Shown here piece after piece: positions 52,688 through 62,000 of a stretch of DNA of 64,000 nucleotides. Both the position numbers and the translations under genes were made by a program. How positions within the stretch are numbered: the stretch's first letter is position 1; each line of letters opens with the position of its first letter. The DNA is from Cinnamomum chago (lineage: Eukaryota; Streptophyta; Magnoliopsida; Laurales; Lauraceae), in the NCBI GenBank assembly GCA_038049695.1, contig CP142452.1, forward strand, positions 73,413,501 to 73,477,500, given 5' to 3'. The notes beneath the pieces are model-generated. The model was not told the DNA's origin and searched no databases. It worked only from the letters and a program-made list of their open reading frames with translations.

Positions 52688-54041
52688 TGAAATATCCAAG
52701 TGTTGTGTGTGTGATTTTGTGACTGGATGTGAACGCATACATGATTTTGTGAATGGATGTGAACGCATACAAACTGGTTCAAGATTTTGGAAATATTATT
52801 TGAGAAAATGTTATACTTAAAAACCATTGCACCAGAAAAAGAGCATTCTTCAAACCTCTGTCTTTCTCTCTCATAATAGTAATGATGATGATCAAAATTT
52901 CGCTAGTTTTTATTGTTGGTCCCAATCCCGGATAAAGAAGTAGGGTTCCATTAGGTTAACAGCTTAGGTAAAATTGTCATAACCCAAACTTGAATTTTGA
53001 GAGAAACATAATTCATGTAGCCAACCCCAACATAGTTGGGGCAAGGCTTCTATGATGATAGTGACGATTGCATGGTGCATGTTGCTGATTGCTTTAGAGA
53101 TGAATATTTATCACTAAAGATGTGATACACTAATGAAAAGGAAAACTCCTCAAGAAATTAACAAAGAAGTAAAGAAAGGAAAGAGAAAGTAGTTAAATTT
53201 TGTTCTTTGCGATGAATTCTATGTTTCATGTTCAATACTTTTTTTTAACTTGTCTGACTTGGCGACTTCAGTTACTGCCAGCTCAAGAAGGAACCTGGCC
53301 AACCCAGTTAGACTAAGTAGAAATAAGAAAGGGAACGTCTGGAGTTCTCTCCAAAAGATGTGTATACCGATAAATTAATTATTTTTTTTATAGAAAAACA
53401 GGCCTAAAATATTTTAACTGGTAGTGAATATGACTGCATAAAAACTCACATTTGGTTAGGTATAATGCTATATTATTCTATACTGAATTTTTGGTTTCAT
53501 TTAGGTATTGACTTTCAAAACCATTAGTGATCTGAGAAAGAAGAATTAGAATATATCCATGTGATATCTCTTGCTACCTTCTGGGCATTCTGAAACAAAT
53601 ACCATCCATTGTTCCTAAATATTTATACCAATTGCTACTTATGCACACTTCTAAGAATCCAATTTTGTTCTGGAATATTAGCACAGTCTGTGTATGTGAC
53701 TGCATCACAAGAGTTTCAACTTTCACCAAATGATTTTTGAACTTACTATTATAATTGGATTTTACAATAAAGACTGACATGAATTTAGTGTTTTTTTTTT
53801 TTTTTTTTTTTTCACTTGGCTAGATTTCCACTGTGCACTTACATCATGCATCTCTTACACAATTATACTGATTTTTCAAGCTGCATTTGCTATCATGGTC
53901 ATGCAGGAGGTACTAGGGGCGGATAACCTTTTTGTCATTTTCGGGGCAATTGCATTCCTGTCACTTCTATTTGTAATATTTGTTGTCCCGGAAACAAAAG
54001 GCTTGAGCTTGGAAGAGATTGAGACCAAGATCTCAAAATGA
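29547..54041 (+). CDS. pSuT: Plastidic sugar transporter (pSuT; D-xylose-proton symporter-like 3, chloroplastic)
   Basis: Major-facilitator sugar transporter of the inner chloroplast envelope. The Arabidopsis counterpart (At5g59250, pSuT) is described as exporting sugar, including sucrose, from plastids. Exons: 29547-29762, 29891-29994, 32051-32129, 32260-32319, 32484-32550, 33239-33363, 34285-34386, 34817-35194, 42677-42724, 42808-42870, 43808-43888, 44111-44209, 50022-50159, 53907-54041. All phases agree and give 564 aa (Arabidopsis about 558). A Ser-rich N-terminus of about 70-90 residues is the transit peptide. Family motifs in order: GGLLFGYDIGATSGAT, DFLGRRRELI, GAPLYIAETAPSQIRGT, PPSPRWLLLR, QQITGQPSVLYYA, DDLGRRPLLIGG, GPISWIMVSEIFPIRTRGRG and PETKGLSLEEIE. 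The 16-codon exon 9 is easily missed because it sits beyond a 6.9 kb retrotransposon. No break is seen, so the gene looks intact. Substrate choice cannot be read from sequence. Confidence 0.94.
32815..33048 (-). mobile_element. tRNA-derived SINE carrying a 21-bp hairpin array (copy A), intron 5 of pSuT
   Basis: Read on the minus strand, the head has an A-box-like TTACCCGAGTGGTAAGG (plus 33034-33018) and a B-box-like AGTTCAAACCC (plus 32990-32980), as in tRNA-derived SINEs. Behind it is an array of five 14-base mini-hairpins starting at 32865, 32886, 32907, 32928 and 32949, a strict 21-bp period. The tail, near 32815-32830, is a GT-rich, T-rich run. A related array lies at 55500-55590. No target duplication was found. 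Confidence 0.6.
33885..33956. repeat. 36-bp tandem duplication, intron 6 of pSuT
   Basis: Copies 33885-33920 and 33921-33956 differ at two positions (both C/T). The core is AAAAGTCTAGAACCTT. Confidence 0.9.
35586..35847 (-). repeat. 3' LTR of the intronic copia element
   Basis: It is shorter than its partner: a 33-base block present in the 5' LTR is missing, and there is a small extra GCGGGCCT-type duplication near one end. On the minus strand the LTR begins TGTCA and ends GTTGATA. Confidence 0.85.
40456..42069 (-). mobile_element. Solo LTR nested in the leader of the copia element
   Basis: A 1614-bp block lies between the copia primer-binding site and gag. It is bounded by TGTT...AACA ends and flanked on both sides by AATA (40452-40455 and 42070-42073). 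On the minus strand there is a TATA-like CTATAAATAAGAG near 40975, followed by a leader-like region, as in an LTR. No coding domain is present. An alternative inner end with longer inverted ends (TGTTGGA at 40487) lacks a flanking duplication. Confidence 0.6.
42243..42530 (-). repeat. 5' LTR of the intronic copia element
   Basis: 288 bp; begins TGTCACG and ends GTTGATA on the minus strand, and abuts the primer-binding site at 42242-42231. Confidence 0.85.
42936..43264 (+). mobile_element. TRIM retrotransposon (329 bp), intron 10 of pSuT
   Basis: Two direct LTRs, 42936-43054 (119 bp) and 43147-43264 (118 bp), both begin TGTTGGGAAAG and end TTACA. TGGTATCAGAG (initiator Met-tRNA primer site) follows the first LTR directly. 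A GAGAGGAGGAG purine tract precedes the second. Exact 5-bp duplications AGAAC flank the element (42931-42935 and 43265-43269). The internal part is only 92 bp and non-coding. The LTRs differ at about nine positions plus one indel, so it is fairly old. Confidence 0.93.
44785..45049 (+). mobile_element. Decayed TRIM-like element, intron 12 of pSuT
   Basis: Direct repeats at 44792-44854 and 44987-45049 share TATTGGTCTT, CTAACA-CTTAAGC, TTTGGGATGTATTGG and TTGACA. A degenerate primer-site-like TAGTATTGGAGC follows the first. A 13-G run, in the purine-tract position, precedes the second. No target duplication was found. Confidence 0.55.
45365..45630 (-). mobile_element. LINE 3' end fragment, minus strand
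   Basis: Minus-strand translation contains NMADCLAKQGVNRD and a diverged second copy NIADCLIKQGVNRD, the C-terminal end of a LINE RNase H domain. A 3' UTR and a (TAAA)-rich tail follow near 45370. The duplication is visible in the DNA as two spaced copies of ATCCCTATT-ACCCCTTGCTTA. The fragment is cut by the solo LTR that starts at 45636. Confidence 0.65.
45636..48200 (-). mobile_element. Solo LTR, 2565 bp, probably Gypsy type, intron 12 of pSuT
   Basis: Ends are TGATCGCGG (plus left) and CTCATCA (plus right), giving TGAT...ATCA. Exact 5-bp duplications ACCTG flank it (45631-45635 and 48201-48205). On the minus strand it starts TGATGAGTCC and has a TATA-like TTTATAAATT near 47150, followed by a CT-rich leader-like region. 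No coding domain or second LTR is present, so it is best read as a solo LTR left by recombination. Unusually long LTRs occur in Gypsy Tat/Ogre lineages; that assignment is inference. Confidence 0.7.
48243..48360 (+). mobile_element. Possible tRNA-derived SINE head with a perfect hairpin
   Basis: TGGTCTAGTGGCC (48249-48261) resembles a Pol III A box. At 48269-48294 an 11-bp perfect stem CTGCCCAGGGA/TCCCTGGGCAG closes a 4-base loop TTGA, where a B-box-like ATTGATCCC lies. No terminal tail or duplication was seen. Confidence 0.35.
48621..48915. mobile_element. Harbinger/Tourist-type MITE, 295 bp, intron 12 of pSuT
   Basis: Inverted ends GGGACTCTTTGTTTGG and (from the other side) GGGCCTGTTCATTT continue inward to a shared ACATAGGAATTCA. 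TTA flanks both sides (48618-48620 and 48916-48918), the target duplication of PIF/Harbinger elements. A diverged copy lies at 19437-19612. Confidence 0.8.
48919..50021. other. Rest of intron 12 of pSuT
   Basis: AT-rich intron sequence; I see no gene or bounded element up to the exon 13 acceptor at 50020-50021. Confidence 0.5.
51701..52094 (+). mobile_element. TRIM retrotransposon (394 bp), young, intron 13 of pSuT
   Basis: Direct LTRs lie at 51701-51847 and 51949-52094. Both begin TGTTGAGGTCAACG and end GATCCTACA. TGGTATCAGAGC (initiator Met-tRNA site) follows the first LTR after two bases. A GAGGGAGGGA purine tract precedes the second. Exact AAGGG duplications flank the element (51696-51700 and 52095-52099). 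By eye the LTRs differ by two substitutions and one indel, so it is recent compared with the TRIM at 42936. Confidence 0.94.
52653..52684. repeat. (CT)n microsatellite, intron 13 of pSuT
   Basis: About 16 uninterrupted TC units; frames over it code only Ser-Leu or Arg-Glu repeats. Confidence 0.95.
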
Positions 54042-54700
54042 AGTGTTCCTAAGATTGATGGCGAGAAAGGGAATCAGCTGCCTGCTGACCTTCATCCAGT
54101 TCGGGAGTTTGAATTCCCTGGTTCCTTATTCATTTAGGGAATCATCCTGTTAAAGGACCTCTTCTTGATGACACTAGAATAATAAAAAAATACTAGAAAG
54201 GCAATTCCAGGTATCCAAGCCAAGATTTGTGGTTTGCACATTTGTGTTGGTTTTGCTGTGCTTTTATATTCCAGACTGGAGGATATTGGTCATCACCTAT
54301 GTTTCATGTGTGCTTGGCACTGAAAAGGCACTGTTAAATTAATGACACTTGCCTCTACCTTTCACCTCTCTCAACCCCCTCATTTTAGTATGTAAATGAT
54401 ATCAAAATGTCAGAATGTATTTTGGCCTCTGGTGCAGTTTGGGGCCCTTGGAAGCTTCAATATTTTCTTAATGAAATTAAGCACTTGTCTTTATCTATGA
54501 ATGAACGAAGTGCCTGATATGCTAGCTGAGGAAGGGTTGTATGATATTGATGGTAGTGATTCATCTGTTTTGTAGGTTTTGAGGTTTACCTTCTCTTTCC
54601 TTTATCTGTTTTATATAGTTCCCTTGTCATATCCTTTCTATCTATGGAAAAAAAAGTACCATTTACTGATCAAACAATAAAATGTCAAACATCACTTTAT
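54042..54700 (+). other. 3' flank / probable 3' UTR of pSuT
   Basis: AATAATAAA-type words near 54177-54190 and AATAAAA near 54677 are candidate poly(A) signals after the TGA at 54039-54041. Which one is used cannot be told. Confidence 0.4.
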
Positions 54701-57700
54701 ACTGTCTGGGTTATTGATGATTAGCCTGTTATTCTAGTCCATTTCTTCACAGGACGATTATTAATATGCTTATTTTTTTCATTATAGTCCCTTTCTCTCT
54801 AATGTCCCATCTGGTTATTCAATATTAAATTCCTAAAATTCCTAACCAATGCCTTTATTTTAGAAGGGGTTAAAAGTAAAGGGGTGAAGGTGAAGATTCA
54901 CGAGGCGCCCTACCCCTTTGATGGGCAATGATTATTCAGCTGCTACCTTCTGAAAATTGAATCATAGAAAAGTAATGATACCATCTCCTTGAACTCTTCA
55001 CTGCCCTCCTTTTTAATGCTCCCAAGGAAAAGAGATCCTTCTACCATTGATTACTGAGAATTTAGTAGGAAGTAGGTAAACAGAAGCTAAAATAACATCC
55101 TATGAGCATTTCTGTATCTGTTTTAAAAGAAATGAAAGGAATATAGTGTTGGTGTCATACCTGATTCACATATGCATCATGCACACATATATCATTTAGA
55201 AGATAAATGATTGGTCACAAATCTCTTACTTTGTACCTGTTCTCATTAACTTCTTTGAATTTGAACTTGTCTGTTTTTTTAATCTTGAATTTCTGTTTGA
55301 TTTAGTCAGGGATCACTTGACCCATCAGGGCAATGTTAATCTCTTGAGCCCATTGACGGCAGCTGAAGTAAAATATTTTTATTTTGACTCTTTATAGTAT
55401 TAGAGCAGTTACTGAACTGGGGGACTTTGTTTAATATTATATATAAGATGCGCACACACTGATAAGATGTGATACAACAGACAACTGCTGGGATCCAAGA
55501 GAGAGCTCGTATACACACGGAAAAGCAGCCCACTCAAGTGGGAAGGAAGCCCACACACGCGGGAAGAAAGCCCACACAAGTGGGAAGGGAGACAGCACAC
55601 ACGACTTGATAAGTAATGTTAGCAGGAAGGGCATGAGACAAAAGAGGCAAACGCCTTCCACATCCACTAGTCACTAGGCACCCACTTGCTAGAGATGCAT
55701 CCATTAAATGAAGCTTTCTATGGTTTGCTATTGTGACTTGTTTGACCTGACATGGCAACCTCTGTCCAATAAGTGCACCATCTCACCACCTTCCCTTGCC
55801 ATGTCGGTTGCCTCAGGTGAATGGTCGAGATCTGATACAGGGTAAAAGCAGCACAGATGTTGATCAAAAGAAGATATATTGTATGGGATTCTCTCCATTC
55901 TAGCTGTTGCTATTCTGTCCTATTCATTCCTCCAGTCTTCTGAACAAACAAAGATGATGTTACACTCTGCTTGATATTTTGCCCTCAGTTGCCTTGTCTT
56001 TTTTCTACAAGCACCATCTTAGAAACACTCATGGGAGCTGGAAAGAAGGATAAGAAATCGACTGACCATGTCGTGAAAATCCTTTTTATAGCAAGGTCGT
56101 GTGGCAAGGAGAACCAGCACAGAGAATCTGACCACTCCAAAAATGTATCAAAGATTGGATGAGAACTTAAAAGAGTGGGTCAAAGGGAAAACAATTAAGT
56201 GGGCCCACTTTCATTTTTTTTTATACAGAGGCCTACCTGATTCATGGGCCTTGATCAATTTCTGATTGGTTCCATTGCTGATGGTGCTGGCAGACAAAAC
56301 CCGTGGCAGTTTCCATAGGGTCATTTGTCTTTTGTGTATGGGATCTCAGATTTTGACTCATCAAATGCAAAAAAATGGATTAGGATAGAATTATCGTAAA
56401 TAGACTAGGATTGAATTATCGTGGAGATTCGGGAGAGTCGTGTTTTTTTAAAAATAATTTTAAAATATATAAAAATGAATCAATTACTTATAAAATATAA
56501 AAATATATTTATTTACATGCATTCATGACAATTAATTCAAATAAATAAATTTAAATGTGCAAGAAAAGTACAAGAATAAAGAAAATAAAATAAAAATATT
56601 ACAAATTACATAATTTGTTAGTCCAAATATCAAATGTAAAAGACCAAATATATGTTTGAATCATCATTTTTAAATTATTGATTCCAAACCTCATACATAA
56701 TTACTTATAGATAAATTTTAATTATTTAAAATTAGATCTCCCTATTAAATGGTTCGGAATGAAAATAACTTAATAAAATGAGATGACTCTGTTGAGTTTC
56801 TCCTATTTTCGATTCGGTCAATAGTTAAAATGAGATGACTCGAAAGAGTCAAGAGTAAACTCGAAGAGTTTCCAACCACGGATATGAATATGAGTTTCAC
56901 ACATGTAAATGGTTCATATGTAACTTTTTTCATATACAAATGTTATATATGTGAACACATTATCATGTTTGTCAAAATCATCATTTTCACCTCAGTTAAT
57001 AAGTATAACTAAGTTACATATGAATAATTTATCGTGTTTGTCAAAATCACTATTCTCACATGAGTAAATGAGTGTAACTAATGGTTTTAGATGTATTTGT
57101 GTTTTTCACATGTTTCCTAGAATCTTGAAGATTTATGTTATGAAACCAAGCATTCTGATGTCATTAATATGAAAATATTGACTCATTCAGACCATGAATT
57201 GGAAATCATAAAAGTATAGGATCTATAGGTTGAGATTTTCTAGAACTCCTTTTACAAAATCTTCAAGATCTATGAAGACTTAGTATATAAAATTAAATGT
57301 CTCAGGAAATGTTAGACCTATAAAGAAGCTGAATGCCTCGAATTATCAATTCGAATAATTGAAGGGGTTCAATCTGGCCACCTGTCTAAGGCTGAAACTC
57401 TATTGCATGTGTACCAACCCATTTCCTCATTTATGCTTGTAAATCATTTACCATTTCTTAGATATGTAAATGAGAGGTGGATGTAAATGAGCACAAACAA
57501 ATATAATCATGAGTAAATATTAAATGCTGCATATGTATTTCATTTACATATATAAATGAATGCAAACAACTGAACCCCTAATGGTTTTAAAAGTCGATTA
57601 AAACAAAGTCTTATAGCTTGCTCAGTTACCAATATTGATTTTTAATGGATTTAATGGAAACTTAAAAATGTATGGAATTCCATTATCACCACTTTATATT

Positions 57701-58309
57701 TTATTTTATTTATTTACTTGCAATCAAACTGCTAAAATAATAATGATGAAGATTCGTAATTTTAACTATTTAATGTTTTTTTTTTTTTTAAGATTTCCTA
57801 AAGAAAAGACGGATAAAAGAAGGAAGAAAGATCAAAGAAAACCAAGACATTAGCTTGAAACCTATTATAATTGGCCCTGATACATAAACACAATATATAG
57901 AATGTCTTGAACCGTGTGTTCACTACTTATGGACTTTGTTTATGCAACCAAGAGCATTATGCACTCTGTGAATTTCTGTTTTCTTGAGAGAGAAAGAGGC
58001 GAATCCTACATTAACATCCTTCTAATAGAAACTGAAATTCTCTATATCAAGGAAAATTAATTTATTTTTTCTCCTTTTTCCAAGCAAACCACAGAAAATG
58101 TGGCACCAAACAAGAAGTAGTGAGATGCATGGGAAATCTAAACTTTTTTCCGCACTGTCGCAGAAACCTCTTTTCGTTAAAATGCATGATTTAATATCAT
58201 TTATGGATGATCTGGTGTGCACCTAACTTAGCTGGGCATCTAATCGAGTGGCCTACTTGCATTAGTGTTGTGCAAAGTGTTGTCTCTTCATATCATCCTT
58301 ACACTTTCA
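54701..58309. other. Intergenic DNA between pSuT and Rubisco activase
   Basis: No supported gene. It holds the second 21-bp hairpin array (55500-55590). A very AT-rich stretch from about 56430 to 57850 has short frames but no domains. Confidence 0.5.
55460..55600 (-). mobile_element. Truncated copy (B) of the 21-bp hairpin-array repeat
   Basis: GCTGGGATCCAAGAGAGAGCTCGT at its left matches GCTGGGACCCAAGAGAGAGCCCCC of copy A. Three hairpins start at 55529, 55550 and 55571, again exactly 21 bp apart: CCCAC/GTGGG with loop TCAA, CCCAC/GCGGG with loop ACAC, and CCCAC/GTGGG with loop ACAA. A fourth, degenerate unit lies at about 55508. The tRNA-like head is missing. Confidence 0.6.
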
Positions 58310-58510
58310 TATATATATTTTTAATCGTTATGGTAACTTATATTAAAAGAGATAAAATAGTACAAGAAGAAAAGAAAAAAAACTGAGGAAAAGAAACATA
58401 AAAGTACAAGAAAGATGTACACCCTCACATCACAACTATATAATAAAATCCTCTCAACAAAAAAGTCTCTCAACACTTTACTTGGCTAAAGCGTCATCAT
58501 TTTTTATAAC
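58310..58510 (-). mobile_element. LINE 3' end fragment upstream of Rubisco activase
   Basis: On the minus strand NDDALAK followed by a T-rich 3' UTR and an A-rich end near 58310 matches the last residues and tail of plant LINEs. It lies about 350 bp before the activase G-box. Confidence 0.5.
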
Positions 58511-58856
58511 CTACTCTTATGTGAAAGTTAACATTAATGGTGGTGGATAATACCGGATTTCATATTCTTCGTTTCATCGAGTATTAGATAACATTTTACA
58601 TCAGGTTGGTGCACAAGGGTCCTGCTCACATACCAGATCAATGGTCCTGATCATTAAGAGTTCCAACCCTGTCAACAGAGTATATAGCAAATAACCGAAA
58701 TTACCTAATTTTAAGTGGAGGGAAAGAGTTCCCAAGTTCACACCTCGACCACCCTTCATGATCAGATGGCCCACTCCAGAGTAGTACAAGACTCCAATTT
58801 GTTATTTTCCATACCCAACCTATCCACTCTTCCTAGAACCACAAAAGCCATCAGGT

Positions 58857-58966
58857 GATGCCACGTGGCATCTTGTCATCTCCATTGTGTGGCCGTTATG
58901 AACTCTCAAGGCAAGACCATAGGATTTGAATTCTCAACCAACACTCCATACAAAACGCTATATATC
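58857..58966 (+). promoter_or_regulatory. Rubisco activase promoter: palindromic G-box and TATA box
   Basis: GATGCCACGTGGCATC (58857-58872) is a perfect 16-bp palindrome centred on CACGTG. CTATATAT at 58959-58966 is the TATA candidate, with transcription expected near 58990. The leader of about 90 bases contains no ATG before 59080. G-boxes next to TATA are typical of light-regulated photosynthetic genes. Confidence 0.65.
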
Positions 58967-59079
58967 TCTACTGTTCTCTCTTCAACAGCGTTAACAGCAC
59001 TGAAAAATATCAATTCATTTGGATTCAATCCGATCTCATTCGATCCAATCGATTCCTACATTCAGGACCGTCGGTTCTC

Positions 59080-62000
59080 ATGGCTACAGGTGTCTCGACC
59101 GTTGGAGCTGTCAACAGAGTGCCGGTATTGTGTTTTTGCCGCCTTTTTTTTACCTTGCTTTTTTCTCTCCTTTGATTCCAGTTGATGTAATCTATTTTGG
59201 GTTTGTTTCCTGTTGGAATATATTTGATTCGTGGGTCTTTTTTCCTGCTATGTTTGGTTAACTGGGTTCTTCTTCAATGCTCTTTCTGGGCGTGTTTGTG
59301 TTTGAATTGGTTGGTATTGTATAGATTTGGTGATTTTCTGGCATTCTCATTCTTGGGTCTTTCTTAACTTTCTGTTTTAAGAGATGGGTTCTTTTTAAAT
59401 TGTCCTTTTTTGCTTTGTTGGTGTTTGGTTTTGTTAGAAATGGTTGTATGATTAAATTATATTAATGAGTGTGCTTATTTCTCTATTTTGATATGTGGGT
59501 CAGTGGGTGCTCTTTTTTTATTTTTATCTTTTCATGCCTAATTTTTCTAGTATTGATTGCTTTCTGTTGAATTCTGGGCTTTCTCAATCCTAGGCCTGAA
59601 CCCTTTCCCCTTTTTTCCAGCGCTTGTATTTGGTTTCTACTTATTTATGGTTGTCTTGGTTTAAGAATATGTTTTAAGTTTGTAGAGGAAATGGAGATTT
59701 CATTTTTAAGTCATTAGAGATCTTGGATATGAAGAAGGGGGTATTCTCTGTTGCAGCTGAGCTTGCACAGCTCTGGCTCTGGAGCTTCAGTTCCAAGTAC
59801 AGCATTCTTGGGTACCAGCTTGAAGAAGGTGAACTCTGGTTTGGTCCACCCAAGAGTATACAGTGGAGGTTTCAAGGTAGTTGCAGAAGTTGATGAGGAT
59901 AAACAGACAGACAAGGACAAATGGAAAGGGCTTGCGTTCGACACTTCTGATGACCAACAGGACATCTCCCGCGGAAAGGGAATGGTCGATTCCCTCTTTC
60001 AAGCTCCGATGGGAACTGGAACTCACAATGCCATCATGACTTCCTATGATTACATCAGCGCTGGACTACGGCAGTACGTATAGTTGTGGAACAAAAATTA
60101 CCTTAGTTCTTTGAAAACGTTGAGGTTCATGTTCCTGGTTTGTAGAATATATATATGATCCTTGAACTGAATATATGGATAATATTTTATCCGTCCTTGA
60201 GTTTGATCCAACCTACTGTGGATGAGCCAAGTGCCCAAAGTAGAATAATTAAGTTAGTTGATCTAGATCATTGTTGGCAAGGTTAGAAATCCACCCAACT
60301 TATATTTTGATGGAAAGGTTTGGTTTTTGATGGCACAATTGGTCACTTATTCAGGTACAATTTGGACAACACCATGGATGGGTTTTACATAGCTCCAGCT
60401 TTCATGGATAAGCTTGTGGTCCACATCACCAAGAATTTCATGTCGCTGCCAAACATTAAGGTATGGTACCAATGAAAAATCTGCCTTTGAATTGGAGTAT
60501 CTCTTAATCTGGTGTAGGATCAAGTGCTTGAGCCCAATACTTATTCTGGTGGATGATCACAGGTTCCTCTCATTCTTGGTATTTGGGGAGGCAAAGGTCA
60601 GGGTAAATCTTTCCAGTGTGAGCTCGTCTTTGCCAAGATGGGAATCAAGTGAGTCATCTGGGTACCCTTACTTGTTCTGTTTAAATTTGTTTCATGAAAT
60701 TTCAGAAAAAGAAAGAACTATAATTCCAGGGAACGTTTAAACCAAAACATGCAAATATAATCACTGAGAAAGTGTAAATAGAATGGATAACAGCTGGTAA
60801 AGAGTTTCAACCATCTTCGCAATAACTAGCTGACGTGATCGGTGTTTTGGTTACTTGGTAGGAAAAAATTTACTCACACTCTACTTTCATTTAAGGTGTA
60901 TATGGAACATGGGACAAAGTAATTGAGTAAACTTTCTTTACAGCTTTAATGGATTGGGTAAAATGACTTAGTAGTCATCTTATTAGTGATGTAGAGGCCG
61001 ACTGAACAGGTTGACAAGCTATCTTCCTTGACCTAGTTTAAAAGAACCAACTAAAAAGTGGTGTCTGCTAAATGGTGGATACCTTACAGTTACACCAAAA
61101 GTTAGCCTTATTCCACTCCCAAACATGCTTTCAAAGTAGCACGTTAAGGCATTTATAGCACTAGTTCTTGCATCTTTTTTACATGCCCACTCATTCAAGT
61201 CAAGATGGTTTCAGGAAGAAATTTCCAATGTCAATACCTAGTATTTTTTAATGGTGATGTCAATGCCTAGTACATGTGTTTAAAAAGCCCCAATCGGTCT
61301 TGATAGATCTGATAGCAATTGGAAATGATGACAAGTCTTGACAAACTTTATAATGTTACATTTCTAAAGAAAGAAGTGTTGTTAATTGAAAGGTCATTCT
61401 GTTCTACGAAAAAAAATGATCTTATGATCTTCACTTGCAGTAGAAACTCCATAGAATTGTTTTTTTTTTTTTTTTTTTTTTTTTATGTGAACCTATCTAC
61501 CATTTTGAATGAATGGCTGTGCTCTTCCCTTTATTCTTGGACAGTGATTTAGGGTGGAAGATCCCCACAACTTTTTACTGCACCAAACAAACTGATATAG
61601 TTCTAAGTACAAATAACCACGGATGTCCATTGGAATGATGATAGAGAGACATTCAGATGATTTCTAGATCTAACTTTCTTCTTCTTCTTCTTTTTTGAGA
61701 AAGACCAAAAAAAATAAAAAAAACAGAGAATTTTTTTATAAAAAGGCTAAAAGAATTGACAGGTTGCTTGACCAATTGAGAAGATGGAGGGACATAATTC
61801 ATCTTAAACCATCAACCTAGCTTTAGTAGAAAAGGAAACAATTTGAATTTTTTACTGGAATTTGGTATGTTGTGAAGTCATGGATATGATGTGATGGCTT
61901 GTCCCCTCACATTCACAACTGCTATGTTTCTTTACTAGAATTCCTAATTTCGGCCACCTAAAAAGTCTCAAATAACTTTTGGGATTTCTGAAATCCCAAC

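Noticed and set aside
58865..59185. 106-codon open frame overlapping the activase start
   Set aside because: It begins upstream of the TATA box and reads through the activase first exon in another frame; a shadow.
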